Shown one piece after another: positions 1-5,785 of a stretch of 6,295 bases of DNA. The notes below the pieces were generated by a model that saw only the letters and a program-made list of their open reading frames with translations, did no database searches and was not told where the DNA came from. Each line of letters opens with the position of its first letter. Position 1 is the stretch's first letter. Source of the DNA: Anaerolineales bacterium (GTDB taxonomy: Bacteria > Chloroflexota > Anaerolineae > 4572-78 > J111); NCBI GenBank assembly GCA_012032575.1, contig JAAUSP010000454.1, positions 1-6,295 of the forward strand, in the 5' to 3' direction. The translations under genes were made by a program, and so were the position numbers.

Positions 1-56
1 GGCCAAAGCGGGTCAATCACAAACACATGGGTTTGCCCGGCCACCTTTTCGGGGGG
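1..56 (-). other. Probable frameshift at a C6 tract and out-of-frame continuation of the left paralog
   Basis: On the minus strand a run of six C (plus-strand G at 51-56) precedes GAAAA. The annotated frame reads through it into a short, unrelated tail and stops at TGA 15-13. If the tract had five C, the frame would read EKVAGQTHVFVIDPLW and stay open to base 1. That reading aligns with LRELNNTVLFIVGPDW (residues 820-835) of the adjacent paralog, in the same beta module and at the same place relative to the shared LIGP/LVGP motif. So one extra C (or the equivalent) separates the two halves of the gene. It could be a sequencing or assembly error, a true mutation, or a slippage-prone tract. The sequence alone cannot separate these. 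Confidence 0.8.
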
Positions 57-2106
57 TATGTTCCGCCTGGTCCGGGCCGATTAATGTAAGGGTATCCCCA
101 GGGTCGGCAGTAATTTGGACGGTTGAGCGGCTGCCAAAAACTGCTGCCGGGCCAACCGGCTGTCCGGTTTGCCAGAGATGGAACGGGGTAGCCAAAGGCG
201 CTGGGGGTACGGCTGTCAGCTCAACCGGTCCCAGGGTAAAAGTGCTGCCACCAGGGAGGGTCAGGGGGCCTTGCTGGCCCCATACTTCCAGCTTAAGGGT
301 GTAATGGCCTGCCGGCAAACCCACCAAAGGCAGCCACGCTTCCTCGCGCACGTTGTCGCCTGGTTCCCAGGCCCGGTTGGGGAAGCGTCCGTTAGCGGCG
401 TGTCCCACCCAGACAGTCCGGCTGCTATCCTGGGAGTCAACCAGGCTCACCACCGTTCGATAATCCTCCGGGGCCGCTTCTTTAGCCTGCCAATATAGAT
501 AAACGCCCAAGGCTGGATAATTGGCCTGACAACAGCCCTGCTCGCTGGTCAATCCTTTTAATTCATACCCCATTAGGCTCTTGGGGCCAAAGTCTAACCC
601 TAACGGATGAGCGGAAGGCGGTGCTACCGGGGGCGTGGTGCGCACCGGCAGGGGTCGGTGCGCCGGCTGGAAACCTTGGATGACTTGCGCCGTGATGTTC
701 CAACTTAACAAGGCCAGCCCCAGCACTAACCCGGCCCACCAAGGGCGTCTCGGCCAGGCCGGCCAGCCCTTGCTCAACCCCCAGGTGATAAAAACAGCAA
801 ATGCGCCCATCGCGGGAAACAAAATATGATGACCCTGGCCGGCCACATTGACCAATTGGGTTGTTATAAAACGAATCAAGGGCAGTCCAAAAAAGAGCGC
901 GGTATGGAACAAAAGAAACCCCAACCATAACCGGGCTTTTGGCTCTTGCCGCCACACGCGGATCAGGCCCAGCACAATCAGCCCGGAGATTAACCATAAG
1001 CTGATAAAGATTATTTCCGGGCCTTTAAGCCGCAGCGACCAAAAGGTGCGAAAAAGATATTCCGCCCAATCCCACAGGGTAGCCTGCACCGCAAATTCGA
1101 TATTGCTCCCAATTTGGCCGCCTGATAGAATATAAGCTGCCTCTAGCGAAGCCGTATCGCTGCCGTCGCCCAGGATGGGCTGAATCAAACCGGCTACCCA
1201 GCCCGACTCAGCCACTTTATTGAGCTTTAATTGAATAAGAATAAACCACCATCCGGCAGTAAAAAACACCCCCAGCCCGCTAAGAGCCAGCCGGGTGAGA
1301 TAGCGCCATTTTGGCCAGCCCGCCCGGTAGCCGACAATCAAAACCAGAGCCACTAAACTCAAAGGGGCCGGCAAAGCGCTGAGTTTGGTTACCATGGCTA
1401 AACCGATGAACAGGCCGGCCAAAAGATACAGCCAGGCCGGCTCCGGTTTTTTAAGCAGGCGCACCGCTACCCATAAATACAAAGCCAACCACAAACCAAC
1501 CAAACTCTCGTAACTAAATACTCCACTAATGTAGATAAATGTAGGGATAAAAGCCACGCTGGCAGTTGCGGCCAAGGCCCAACGCCGGGGCTGAGCGAAA
1601 TCTCCAAAAACTTGTAAAGCCAGGCTGTAAATTATCCCAATCATCAAAGCCCCAAATAGGGTAGACAACCAGCGGCCAAACCGCCAGAATAAAATCTCCC
1701 CGGCCAGGGGGTCTTCGGTCGCGAGGACCTGCGGCGAATTAACCCGGACTTCATCTATCCCGGCATCAGTCACCAGGTGGCGGCGCGGAACTTTATACGT
1801 CAATTTGACAAAGGGAGGCGCATCCAGCGTCCCGCCTCTAAATAGGGCCGCTACCAGGGCCGCGTATAAAGGGGGTTGGTCCGATTTATAACCGGCGACC
1901 TGCCGATCTTCAACACTGAAGGGCAAATACCCTGCTTTATGCAAAAATCGGGCGTACAAAAAATGCGCCATCTCATCCGGCCCATTGCCTAACGAAGATT
2001 GCCAACTGGTGTAGCCGGTTATACCCAGATAGACCAGCAGGATTAGAAATAAGCCTGCATGTGATTTCAGGCGAAAAATTTTGATCAGGTTCATAAAAAG
2101 TCTCAA
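13..2106 (-). CDS. GT-C type membrane glycosyltransferase-like protein (GT39/DUF2142-like), 3' end frameshifted
   Basis: As read, this frame gives 697 residues. The N-terminal two thirds are a multi-spanning membrane domain. TM1 is at about residues 18-35, followed by an outer loop with GPDEMAH at 42-48, the acidic motif position typical of GT-C enzymes, and KSDQPPLY at 74-81. About nine further hydrophobic segments run to residue ~475, with GQGHHILF at 423-430. Residues ~505-610 form a beta-rich module (MGYEL at 512, NRAWEPGDNV at 577-586), and a second beta module starts at ~635. Both match the neighbouring gene 2103-5600 closely, so the two are paralogs. The membrane part is about 115 residues shorter than in that neighbour because it lacks the repeat insertions. 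The last ~13 residues (after HTP, residue 685) do not fit the family and follow a probable frameshift at 51-56. The real protein probably continues past the left edge. The start is either TTG at 2106 or ATG at 2094. Substrate unknown; GT-C membership is inferred from motifs and topology. Confidence 0.85.
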   Translation of the reverse strand: MRLFMNLIKIFRLKSHAGLFLILLVYLGITGYTSWQSSLGNGPDEMAHFLYARFLHKAGYLPFSVEDRQVAGYKSDQPPLYAALVAALFRGGTLDAPPFVKLTYKVPRRHLVTDAGIDEVRVNSPQVLATEDPLAGEILFWRFGRWLSTLFGALMIGIIYSLALQVFGDFAQPRRWALAATASVAFIPTFIYISGVFSYESLVGLWLALYLWVAVRLLKKPEPAWLYLLAGLFIGLAMVTKLSALPAPLSLVALVLIVGYRAGWPKWRYLTRLALSGLGVFFTAGWWFILIQLKLNKVAESGWVAGLIQPILGDGSDTASLEAAYILSGGQIGSNIEFAVQATLWDWAEYLFRTFWSLRLKGPEIIFISLWLISGLIVLGLIRVWRQEPKARLWLGFLLFHTALFFGLPLIRFITTQLVNVAGQGHHILFPAMGAFAVFITWGLSKGWPAWPRRPWWAGLVLGLALLSWNITAQVIQGFQPAHRPLPVRTTPPVAPPSAHPLGLDFGPKSLMGYELKGLTSEQGCCQANYPALGVYLYWQAKEAAPEDYRTVVSLVDSQDSSRTVWVGHAANGRFPNRAWEPGDNVREEAWLPLVGLPAGHYTLKLEVWGQQGPLTLPGGSTFTLGPVELTAVPPAPLATPFHLWQTGQPVGPAAVFGSRSTVQITADPGDTLTLIGPDQAEHTPRKGGRANPCVCD

Positions 2107-2120
2107 AAAGTAATGTCCTC
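2092..2120 (-). promoter_or_regulatory. Start region of the left paralog: TTGA stop/start overlap with Shine-Dalgarno
   Basis: The TGA stop of the middle gene (2105-2103) overlaps a TTG codon (2106-2104) in the arrangement TTGA, the same geometry as the common ATGA coupling. A GAGGA at 2120-2116 lies nine bases upstream of the TTG, a workable Shine-Dalgarno distance. The alternative ATG at 2094-2092 has only a weak GAGA (2104-2101), six bases upstream. Both give the same membrane protein, differing by four N-terminal residues. Either way the spacing implies co-transcription, and probably translational coupling, with the gene upstream. Confidence 0.55.
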
Positions 2121-5100
2121 TAGCAATAGTTCGTTATCGGCTGCACCCGGCACGGTTAAGCGCTGGCCGGTGTAAAAGTCATATAACCCGACAACCACCG
2201 AATATTTTCCAGGTGGCAAATCCGCCGGCAGGGCCAGCATAACAGGGTCGGCGATAATTTCGCCGGAATCCCACAGGCTGGTGGGATAAGCCCCGTTCAG
2301 CGGCGGCTGGTCTTGCTGGGCCACGGTTTCACCGGCAACATTCCGTACGTGGATAAACGTAGTGTAATCAACGGGTAGGGGGGCTTCAGAACGCCAATAG
2401 AACGTAACTGATAATTGACACTTGGCTGTTTGTTGACAATTATTTCCCCCCAAATCGTACCCCAACAAAGTCACATTCGGCCCATCCCCAAAGGGCTGGT
2501 TGACCTGCGTTTGGGGTTTGGTCGTAGTCAGGGTTACTCCGGGCGGCGGGCCGCCGACTTTGACCGGGCCGATTATGACGGCGGTGGCGTCCACAGGCTG
2601 GCCGTCCTGCACCAGCGGTAGAGAAACCGCCTGCCGGCCCACCTGCTGATACAGGCCCACGTGCAGATAATAAACGCCGGGCGGGGCGTCGGCCTGCACC
2701 GGCACGCCAAAGGCATCGGTGACAATTTCGCCGGGGGCCCAGTAGAGGGTGTGATAGCCTTCCTGGGGCAGCCGGTCGCGCCCGCCGTGTACCGTTTGAT
2801 CATCAGCCTTGATCAGTTTGGTAAAGATGGTATAGTCGCTGCCCAGCCAGTCAAGGCCCTGCCAGACCAGGGTCAGCGGAATACCGCCGCCCGGCTCGGC
2901 CCGATTAGCGCCCAGAGTGTAGCTGAGCAGTTTAACCTGGTCGGCAAAGTTGGCTTCAACCCGCTTTGCCATTGGCGGCTCAGTGAACTGGCGCTGCCAG
3001 CGGTCAACCACCGTCAAAACAGCGCTGGAATTGACCTGCTGTTCCCCGGCTGCCGGGGAGGTCATGGTAACTTGTAAATGATATTTGCCGCTGGCCCAAT
3101 CGGGGCCGACAATGAACAGAACGGTATTATTCAGTTCCCGCAGGGGCGCAAAACTTAGACTGCCCGCCGGCCCCACCAGCCGCACCTCGCGCTGCTGGTC
3201 GGGCAAAAGCGGGCTAAGGCTGACCAGCACCGTTTCCCGGTAGCGAAATTCACGCAGAACGGTCAACGCCTGCCCATCCTGCCAGACCGAATAGCCGGCA
3301 GCGGCGGCGGCCTGGTCGGCAAAGACCAGGCTGTTGTTGAACGTGCGCAGGGCGGTGTCAGGCAGGGTGAGTCTGGTGAGGGTTAAGGGCATAACCCCGG
3401 CCCCGGCGGGATAATGGCCGCTGGTCGGAATCAGATTGAGGCTCAGTTCATAATCGCCCGCTGCCAGCCCCTCGATGGGCAGCCAGATGGTATCGCGGAC
3501 GATGTCGCCCACATCCCAGGCGCGGGTGGGATAACGCCCGCCGGCCGTATACCCCAGCCATTGAGCCTGGGGCCGGCCTGCGCTGTCGAGCAGGCTGACT
3601 TCGGTTAAATAATCGGTTGGGCTGAACGCGGTGGCCTGCCAAATGAGGTCAAGCCGGAGGGTTCGTCCGGCCGGGTCCAGGTGGCTGGTATAACCGGTCA
3701 GGGTGACAAATTTGTTGAGCGGGGTATTCAGGGTTTGGGCCGCCTGTGCTTTAGCCTCCGGCAGGGTCGAAACCGGCAGCGGCGGCAGATAGGCCCAGGT
3801 CATAGCCCACAGATGGGCCGCGGTCCAGACAAGCAGCAGGAGCGCCGACAGAAGCGGGATGAGGCGTGAGGCGTGAGGCGTGAGGCGTGAGGCCTGAAGC
3901 GAAAAGGCTGAAAGGTGATCCGTAAGCCACAGCGAGAGGCGGGTGAAGGCGGAGGCCGATTTTCGGCGCAGGAGTCTTCTCGCTTTGGCCTGCCGCGCCT
4001 CGGCCTCCCGGTCCCTCTGCCGGATGGAAATCCTGCTTAACGCTGCCTCGATGCCCCAGATCAACAATATGGCGAAGGCAGGAGCGCCCAGAAAAAGCAC
4101 ATGCCGGCCCTGGGCCGTATCGGCCAGGCTAAAGGTGACGGCATAGCGGAGCAGGGGCAGGAGCAGGGGCATGAACAGATGCAGGGCGAGGAGAGATAGA
4201 AGCAAACGGGGGTAGGAGATTGGAGATTGGAGATTGGAAATTGGAGGCTGAGTTGCCAATCCCGAAGCGCCCCGGTCGGCGGTCGGCGGTCGCCGGTCAG
4301 CGGTTATGCTGATGAGACCGTAAGCGGCGAGCAGACAGAAGGCCAGGGCCAGGGCTGGGGCAACCCCGGCGAGGGGCTGCACTGTTTCGATGCCGACCAT
4401 CCAGAAGGTGCGGAACATGGTCGCCGCCCACTGCCAGGGCGGGCCGGACTCCAGGTTCTCGATAGCGCCGGTGAAGCCGGCTTCACCGCCGGTCAGAAGG
4501 CTGAGCAGTTGGTTGGTGGTGGCATCGCTGCTGTCGGCGGCGATCAACGGGCGCAACAGGCCCACCCACAACCCATCCTGGGCGACAGTGTTGAAGTGGT
4601 AGAGCACAAAGCCGAACCAGAGGCTGAGTACAGACAGGGCGGCGGCGAGGGCGAGGAGGGAATGGCGGAATGCGTGATGCGTGATGCGTGATGCGTTTTG
4701 AGCTTTGGCCGCGCGGGCGATGAGCCAAAGCGCGATGATGATCTCCGGCAGCAGGATGACGGCGCTGAGTTTGGACAAAATCGCCAGACCGGCAAAGAAG
4801 CCGAGGAGGAGCGCATTGAACGTTGAACGTTGAACGTTGAACGTTGAACGTTGTATTCGCCATTCACTATTCGCTATTCGCAGCAGTACCCAAAGGAATA
4901 GGGCGCTAAAAAAGGCGACGGTGGTTTCATAGTTGAGCATCGCGCCGGTGAGGCCGAAGCGAGGGATAAAAGCGACGACGGCGACAGCGAGGAGGGGGAG
5001 GTTGGAAGGTTGGAAGGTTGGAAGGTTGGAAGGTGGTTGAGCAACTGCTTCGCTGAGTCGCTGACCCGTTCGGGCAAACACCTCACGAGTAGTAAAAAAA

Positions 5101-5600
5101 GTGACAAGCACCGTGCCTGCGCCGAAGAGGATGGCGACCCAGCGGCCGGTGTGCCAGGCCAGGATTTCGGCGCGGTAAGGCCAGCGTTCGTCTTCGGTGT
5201 TGTAGAGGCCCCAGGCATGGCGGGTGCGTTCGATTAACTGGCGGCGGGGGGTGTCGCCGACCCGGTTTTGAGGGGTGGGCGGGCCGGTGGGGTCAACCAG
5301 GGCCGCCGGCAGTGCGGCCAGCAGGTGATACAGCGGCGGCTGGTCGGATTTGTAGCTGGCCTGGGCGCGCTCCTCATTATTCACCGGCAGCCGGCCATGC
5401 CCGGCGATGAAGCGGACGTATTCGTAGTGGGCCAGTTCGTCCGGGCCGGTGGTCAGCGGGGCCAGGGCGGCGTAGGCGAAAGCAGTGGCGAGGTAAAGAG
5501 CCAGGAGCAGGATCAGGGCAAGAATTGTGAATTGTGAATTTGCGTCAGAGGTTGGGGGATGGAGAGGAGAAGTTTGAGACTGTGATTTGTTTTGTTCCAT
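2103..5600 (-). CDS. Large GT-C type membrane glycosyltransferase-like protein with four C-terminal beta-sandwich modules and in-frame short tandem repeats
   Basis: 1165 residues, complete. A low-complexity N-terminal tail (1-24) precedes TM1 (~25-47). The outer loop carries GPDELAH (52-58) and KSDQPPLY (84-91), followed by many membrane helices up to ~602, with AQGRHVLF at 496-503. The acidic loop motif and topology match GT-C enzymes of the GT39/DUF2142 kind, expected to use a lipid-linked sugar donor at the outer membrane face; the substrate is unknown. The C-terminal half is predicted to be outside the cell and has beta modules at about 629-725, 750-867, 885-995 and 1040-1150. Modules 1, 3 and 4 share a W..G(D/E)I(V/I).D signature (AWDVGDIVRD, YWAPGEIVTD, LWDSGEIIAD); modules 3 and 4 also share PPG.Y...VGLY. 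Module 4 has a close Cys pair (C1055, C1061). Seven tandem arrays are translated in frame: one in the tail, six between helices. ATG 5600 is the first usable start, since TAA lies two codons upstream; no clear Shine-Dalgarno is visible. Confidence 0.9.
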   Translation of the reverse strand: MEQNKSQSQTSPLHPPTSDANSQFTILALILLLALYLATAFAYAALAPLTTGPDELAHYEYVRFIAGHGRLPVNNEERAQASYKSDQPPLYHLLAALPAALVDPTGPPTPQNRVGDTPRRQLIERTRHAWGLYNTEDERWPYRAEILAWHTGRWVAILFGAGTVLVTFFTTREVFARTGQRLSEAVAQPPSNLPTFQPSNLPLLAVAVVAFIPRFGLTGAMLNYETTVAFFSALFLWVLLRIANSEWRIQRSTFNVQRSTFNALLLGFFAGLAILSKLSAVILLPEIIIALWLIARAAKAQNASRITHHAFRHSLLALAAALSVLSLWFGFVLYHFNTVAQDGLWVGLLRPLIAADSSDATTNQLLSLLTGGEAGFTGAIENLESGPPWQWAATMFRTFWMVGIETVQPLAGVAPALALAFCLLAAYGLISITADRRPPTADRGASGLATQPPISNLQSPISYPRLLLSLLALHLFMPLLLPLLRYAVTFSLADTAQGRHVLFLGAPAFAILLIWGIEAALSRISIRQRDREAEARQAKARRLLRRKSASAFTRLSLWLTDHLSAFSLQASRLTPHASRLIPLLSALLLLVWTAAHLWAMTWAYLPPLPVSTLPEAKAQAAQTLNTPLNKFVTLTGYTSHLDPAGRTLRLDLIWQATAFSPTDYLTEVSLLDSAGRPQAQWLGYTAGGRYPTRAWDVGDIVRDTIWLPIEGLAAGDYELSLNLIPTSGHYPAGAGVMPLTLTRLTLPDTALRTFNNSLVFADQAAAAAGYSVWQDGQALTVLREFRYRETVLVSLSPLLPDQQREVRLVGPAGSLSFAPLRELNNTVLFIVGPDWASGKYHLQVTMTSPAAGEQQVNSSAVLTVVDRWQRQFTEPPMAKRVEANFADQVKLLSYTLGANRAEPGGGIPLTLVWQGLDWLGSDYTIFTKLIKADDQTVHGGRDRLPQEGYHTLYWAPGEIVTDAFGVPVQADAPPGVYYLHVGLYQQVGRQAVSLPLVQDGQPVDATAVIIGPVKVGGPPPGVTLTTTKPQTQVNQPFGDGPNVTLLGYDLGGNNCQQTAKCQLSVTFYWRSEAPLPVDYTTFIHVRNVAGETVAQQDQPPLNGAYPTSLWDSGEIIADPVMLALPADLPPGKYSVVVGLYDFYTGQRLTVPGAADNELLLEDITF
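3860..3895. repeat. Heptamer tandem array GAGGCGT (about 5 units), translated in frame
   Basis: Four perfect GAGGCGT units (3861-3888) are followed by GAGGCCT (3889-3895) and a decayed GAAGCGA. On the coding strand it reads as ASRLTPHASRLI (residues 570-581 of the middle gene), just before a membrane helix. The coding orientation has no stop in any phase, while the opposite strand contains TGA. Confidence 0.9.
3894..4022 (-). other. Basic, non-membrane insert between two helices of the middle gene
   Basis: Residues 527-569 (starting RQRDREAEARQAKARR) are rich in Arg, Lys, Ala and Glu and have no counterpart in the left paralog, where the same loop is about 20 residues (SKGWPAWPRRPWW region). 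With the adjoining heptamer array the loop is about 50 residues longer. It contains a small inverted repeat, GCCGA/TCGGC (3955-3959 and 3963-3967). Origin unknown: it may be an older, decayed repeat insertion or a dispersed repeat. Confidence 0.5.
4148..4171. repeat. Perfect 12-bp tandem duplication
   Basis: GGAGCAGGGGCA occurs twice back to back (4148-4159 and 4160-4171). On the coding strand it encodes a Leu/Pro stretch, MPLLLPLLR, in a membrane segment. The left paralog has the same helix length here, so this may be codon-level convergence in a Leu/Pro run rather than a recent insertion. Confidence 0.6.
4215..4249. repeat. Heptamer tandem array GGAGATT, translated in frame
   Basis: Three perfect GGAGATT units (4215-4235), then GGAAATT and a decayed GGAGGCT. 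Coding strand product: ISNLQSPISYP (residues 454-464 of the middle gene), in a loop between helices. It lies 23 bases from a second, unrelated array (4273-4304). Confidence 0.9.
4273..4304. repeat. Heptamer tandem array CGGTCGG, translated in frame
   Basis: Two perfect CGGTCGG units (4273-4286), then CGGTCGC, CGGTCAG and a partial CGGT. Coding strand product: TADRRPPTADRG (residues 433-444 of the middle gene). It shares a loop with the GGAGATT array. Together they make this loop about 25 residues longer than in the left paralog. Confidence 0.88.
4670..4696. repeat. Heptamer tandem array ATGCGTG (3.9 units), translated in frame
   Basis: Three perfect ATGCGTG units plus ATGCGT, 27 bases in all. 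Coding strand product: NASRITHHAFRH (residues 302-313 of the middle gene), in a loop that is AGWPKWRYLTR in the left paralog. The plus strand contains TGA; the coding strand has no stop. Confidence 0.9.
4816..4853. repeat. Heptamer tandem array TTGAACG (5.4 units), translated in frame
   Basis: Five perfect TTGAACG units (4816-4850) plus TTG. Coding strand product: QRSTFNVQRSTFN (residues 250-262 of the middle gene), a seven-residue repeat. It abuts the TATTCGC array directly. Loss or gain of one unit would shift the frame; the two alternative minus frames end at 4544 and 4483. Confidence 0.93.
4854..4881. repeat. Heptamer tandem array TATTCGC (4 units), translated in frame
   Basis: Units TATTCGC, CATTCAC, TATTCGC and TATTCGC run from 4854 to 4881, joined end to end with the TTGAACG array. 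Coding strand product: RIANSEWRI (residues 241-249 of the middle gene). The divergent unit changes what would be an in-frame TAG into TGG. Confidence 0.85.
4999..5034. repeat. Octamer tandem array AGGTTGGA (4.5 units), translated in frame
   Basis: Four perfect AGGTTGGA units (4999-5030) plus AGGT, 36 bases in all. The period is eight, unlike the sevens elsewhere. Coding strand product: PPSNLPTFQPSNLP (residues 189-202 of the middle gene), an eight-residue repeat, in a loop about 17 residues longer than in the left paralog. Confidence 0.92.
5522..5540. repeat. Short heptamer array GAATTGT (2.7 units) in the N-terminal tail
   Basis: Two GAATTGT units plus GAATT. Coding strand product: NSQFTI (residues 21-26 of the middle gene), just before TM1. 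Short, so less certain by itself, but of the same kind as the other arrays. Confidence 0.65.
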
Positions 5601-5620
5601 TATTTACCAGGGCAGTCATC

Positions 5621-5644
5621 TTAGCCTTAGCCTCAGCCTTAGCC
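5621..5644. repeat. Hexamer tandem array TTAGCC (4 units), intergenic
   Basis: TTAGCC, TTAGCC, TCAGCC, TTAGCC. It lies between the promoter candidate and the ATG of the middle gene, so it would be transcribed as part of the leader. It is the only array found outside a gene and the only one with a period of six. Confidence 0.8.
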
Positions 5645-5701
5645 TTTAGTTCAACCCATTTTTCCCATTGTCTTCTATAGCGGTCGGTAGTGGTTAGGCG
5701 C

Positions 5702-5729
5702 ATTATATCACCGGGGGGAAGGGCGGCAA
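5702..5729 (-). promoter_or_regulatory. Candidate sigma-70-type promoter with extended -10 for the middle gene
   Basis: On the minus strand a perfect TATAAT (5707-5702) is preceded by TGA, giving the extended -10 form TGnTATAAT. A TTGCCG (5729-5724) lies 16 bases upstream and matches the -35 consensus at four of six positions. Transcription would start near 5695 and leave a leader of roughly 95 bases containing the 6-bp array. It would drive the middle gene and, through the overlap, the left gene. The call rests on motif match and position only. Confidence 0.5.
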
Positions 5730-5785
5730 AATAAAGAGACGACTGCCTTACCACTGTCGAGTTTGAATTTGGTTTGAGTCTTTTT

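Larger units (their letters stand above)
5601..5785. other. Intergenic region between right and middle paralogs
   Basis: The 185 bases between the TGA at 5786 and the ATG at 5600 hold a promoter candidate (5702-5729) and a 6-bp tandem array (5621-5644). No strong hairpin followed by a T run is seen on the minus strand after the right paralog, so there is no clear intrinsic terminator. Read-through from the right paralog is therefore possible. Confidence 0.6.

Noticed and set aside
3955..3967. GCCGA/TCGGC hairpin as a regulatory element
   Set aside because: The stem is only five pairs and lies inside coding sequence; noted only as part of the basic insert.
3860..5034. CRISPR-like repeat array
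   Set aside because: Units are 7-8 bases, contiguous and without spacers, and differ between arrays.
169..5537. Plus-strand open frames such as 169-498, 2661-3077, 4227-4691, 5010-5237 and 5268-5537
   Set aside because: All lie opposite the well-supported minus-strand genes, show no membrane or domain logic of their own, and look like antisense shadows of GC-rich coding sequence.
5545..5703. Small minus-strand frame beginning MRLTTTDRYRRQWEKW, with an AKAEAKAK stretch
   Set aside because: It overlaps the promoter candidate and the start of the middle gene in another frame, and its helix-like composition comes from the TTAGCC hexamer array.
5609..5749. Imperfect 12-bp inverted repeat (5609-5620 and 5738-5749) as ends of a miniature mobile element
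   Set aside because: Ten of twelve positions match, but there are no target-site duplications or other element features; it may be chance.
5732..5785. Intrinsic terminator after the right paralog
   Set aside because: Only a four-base CGAC/GTCG pairing was found and no T run follows it on the minus strand.
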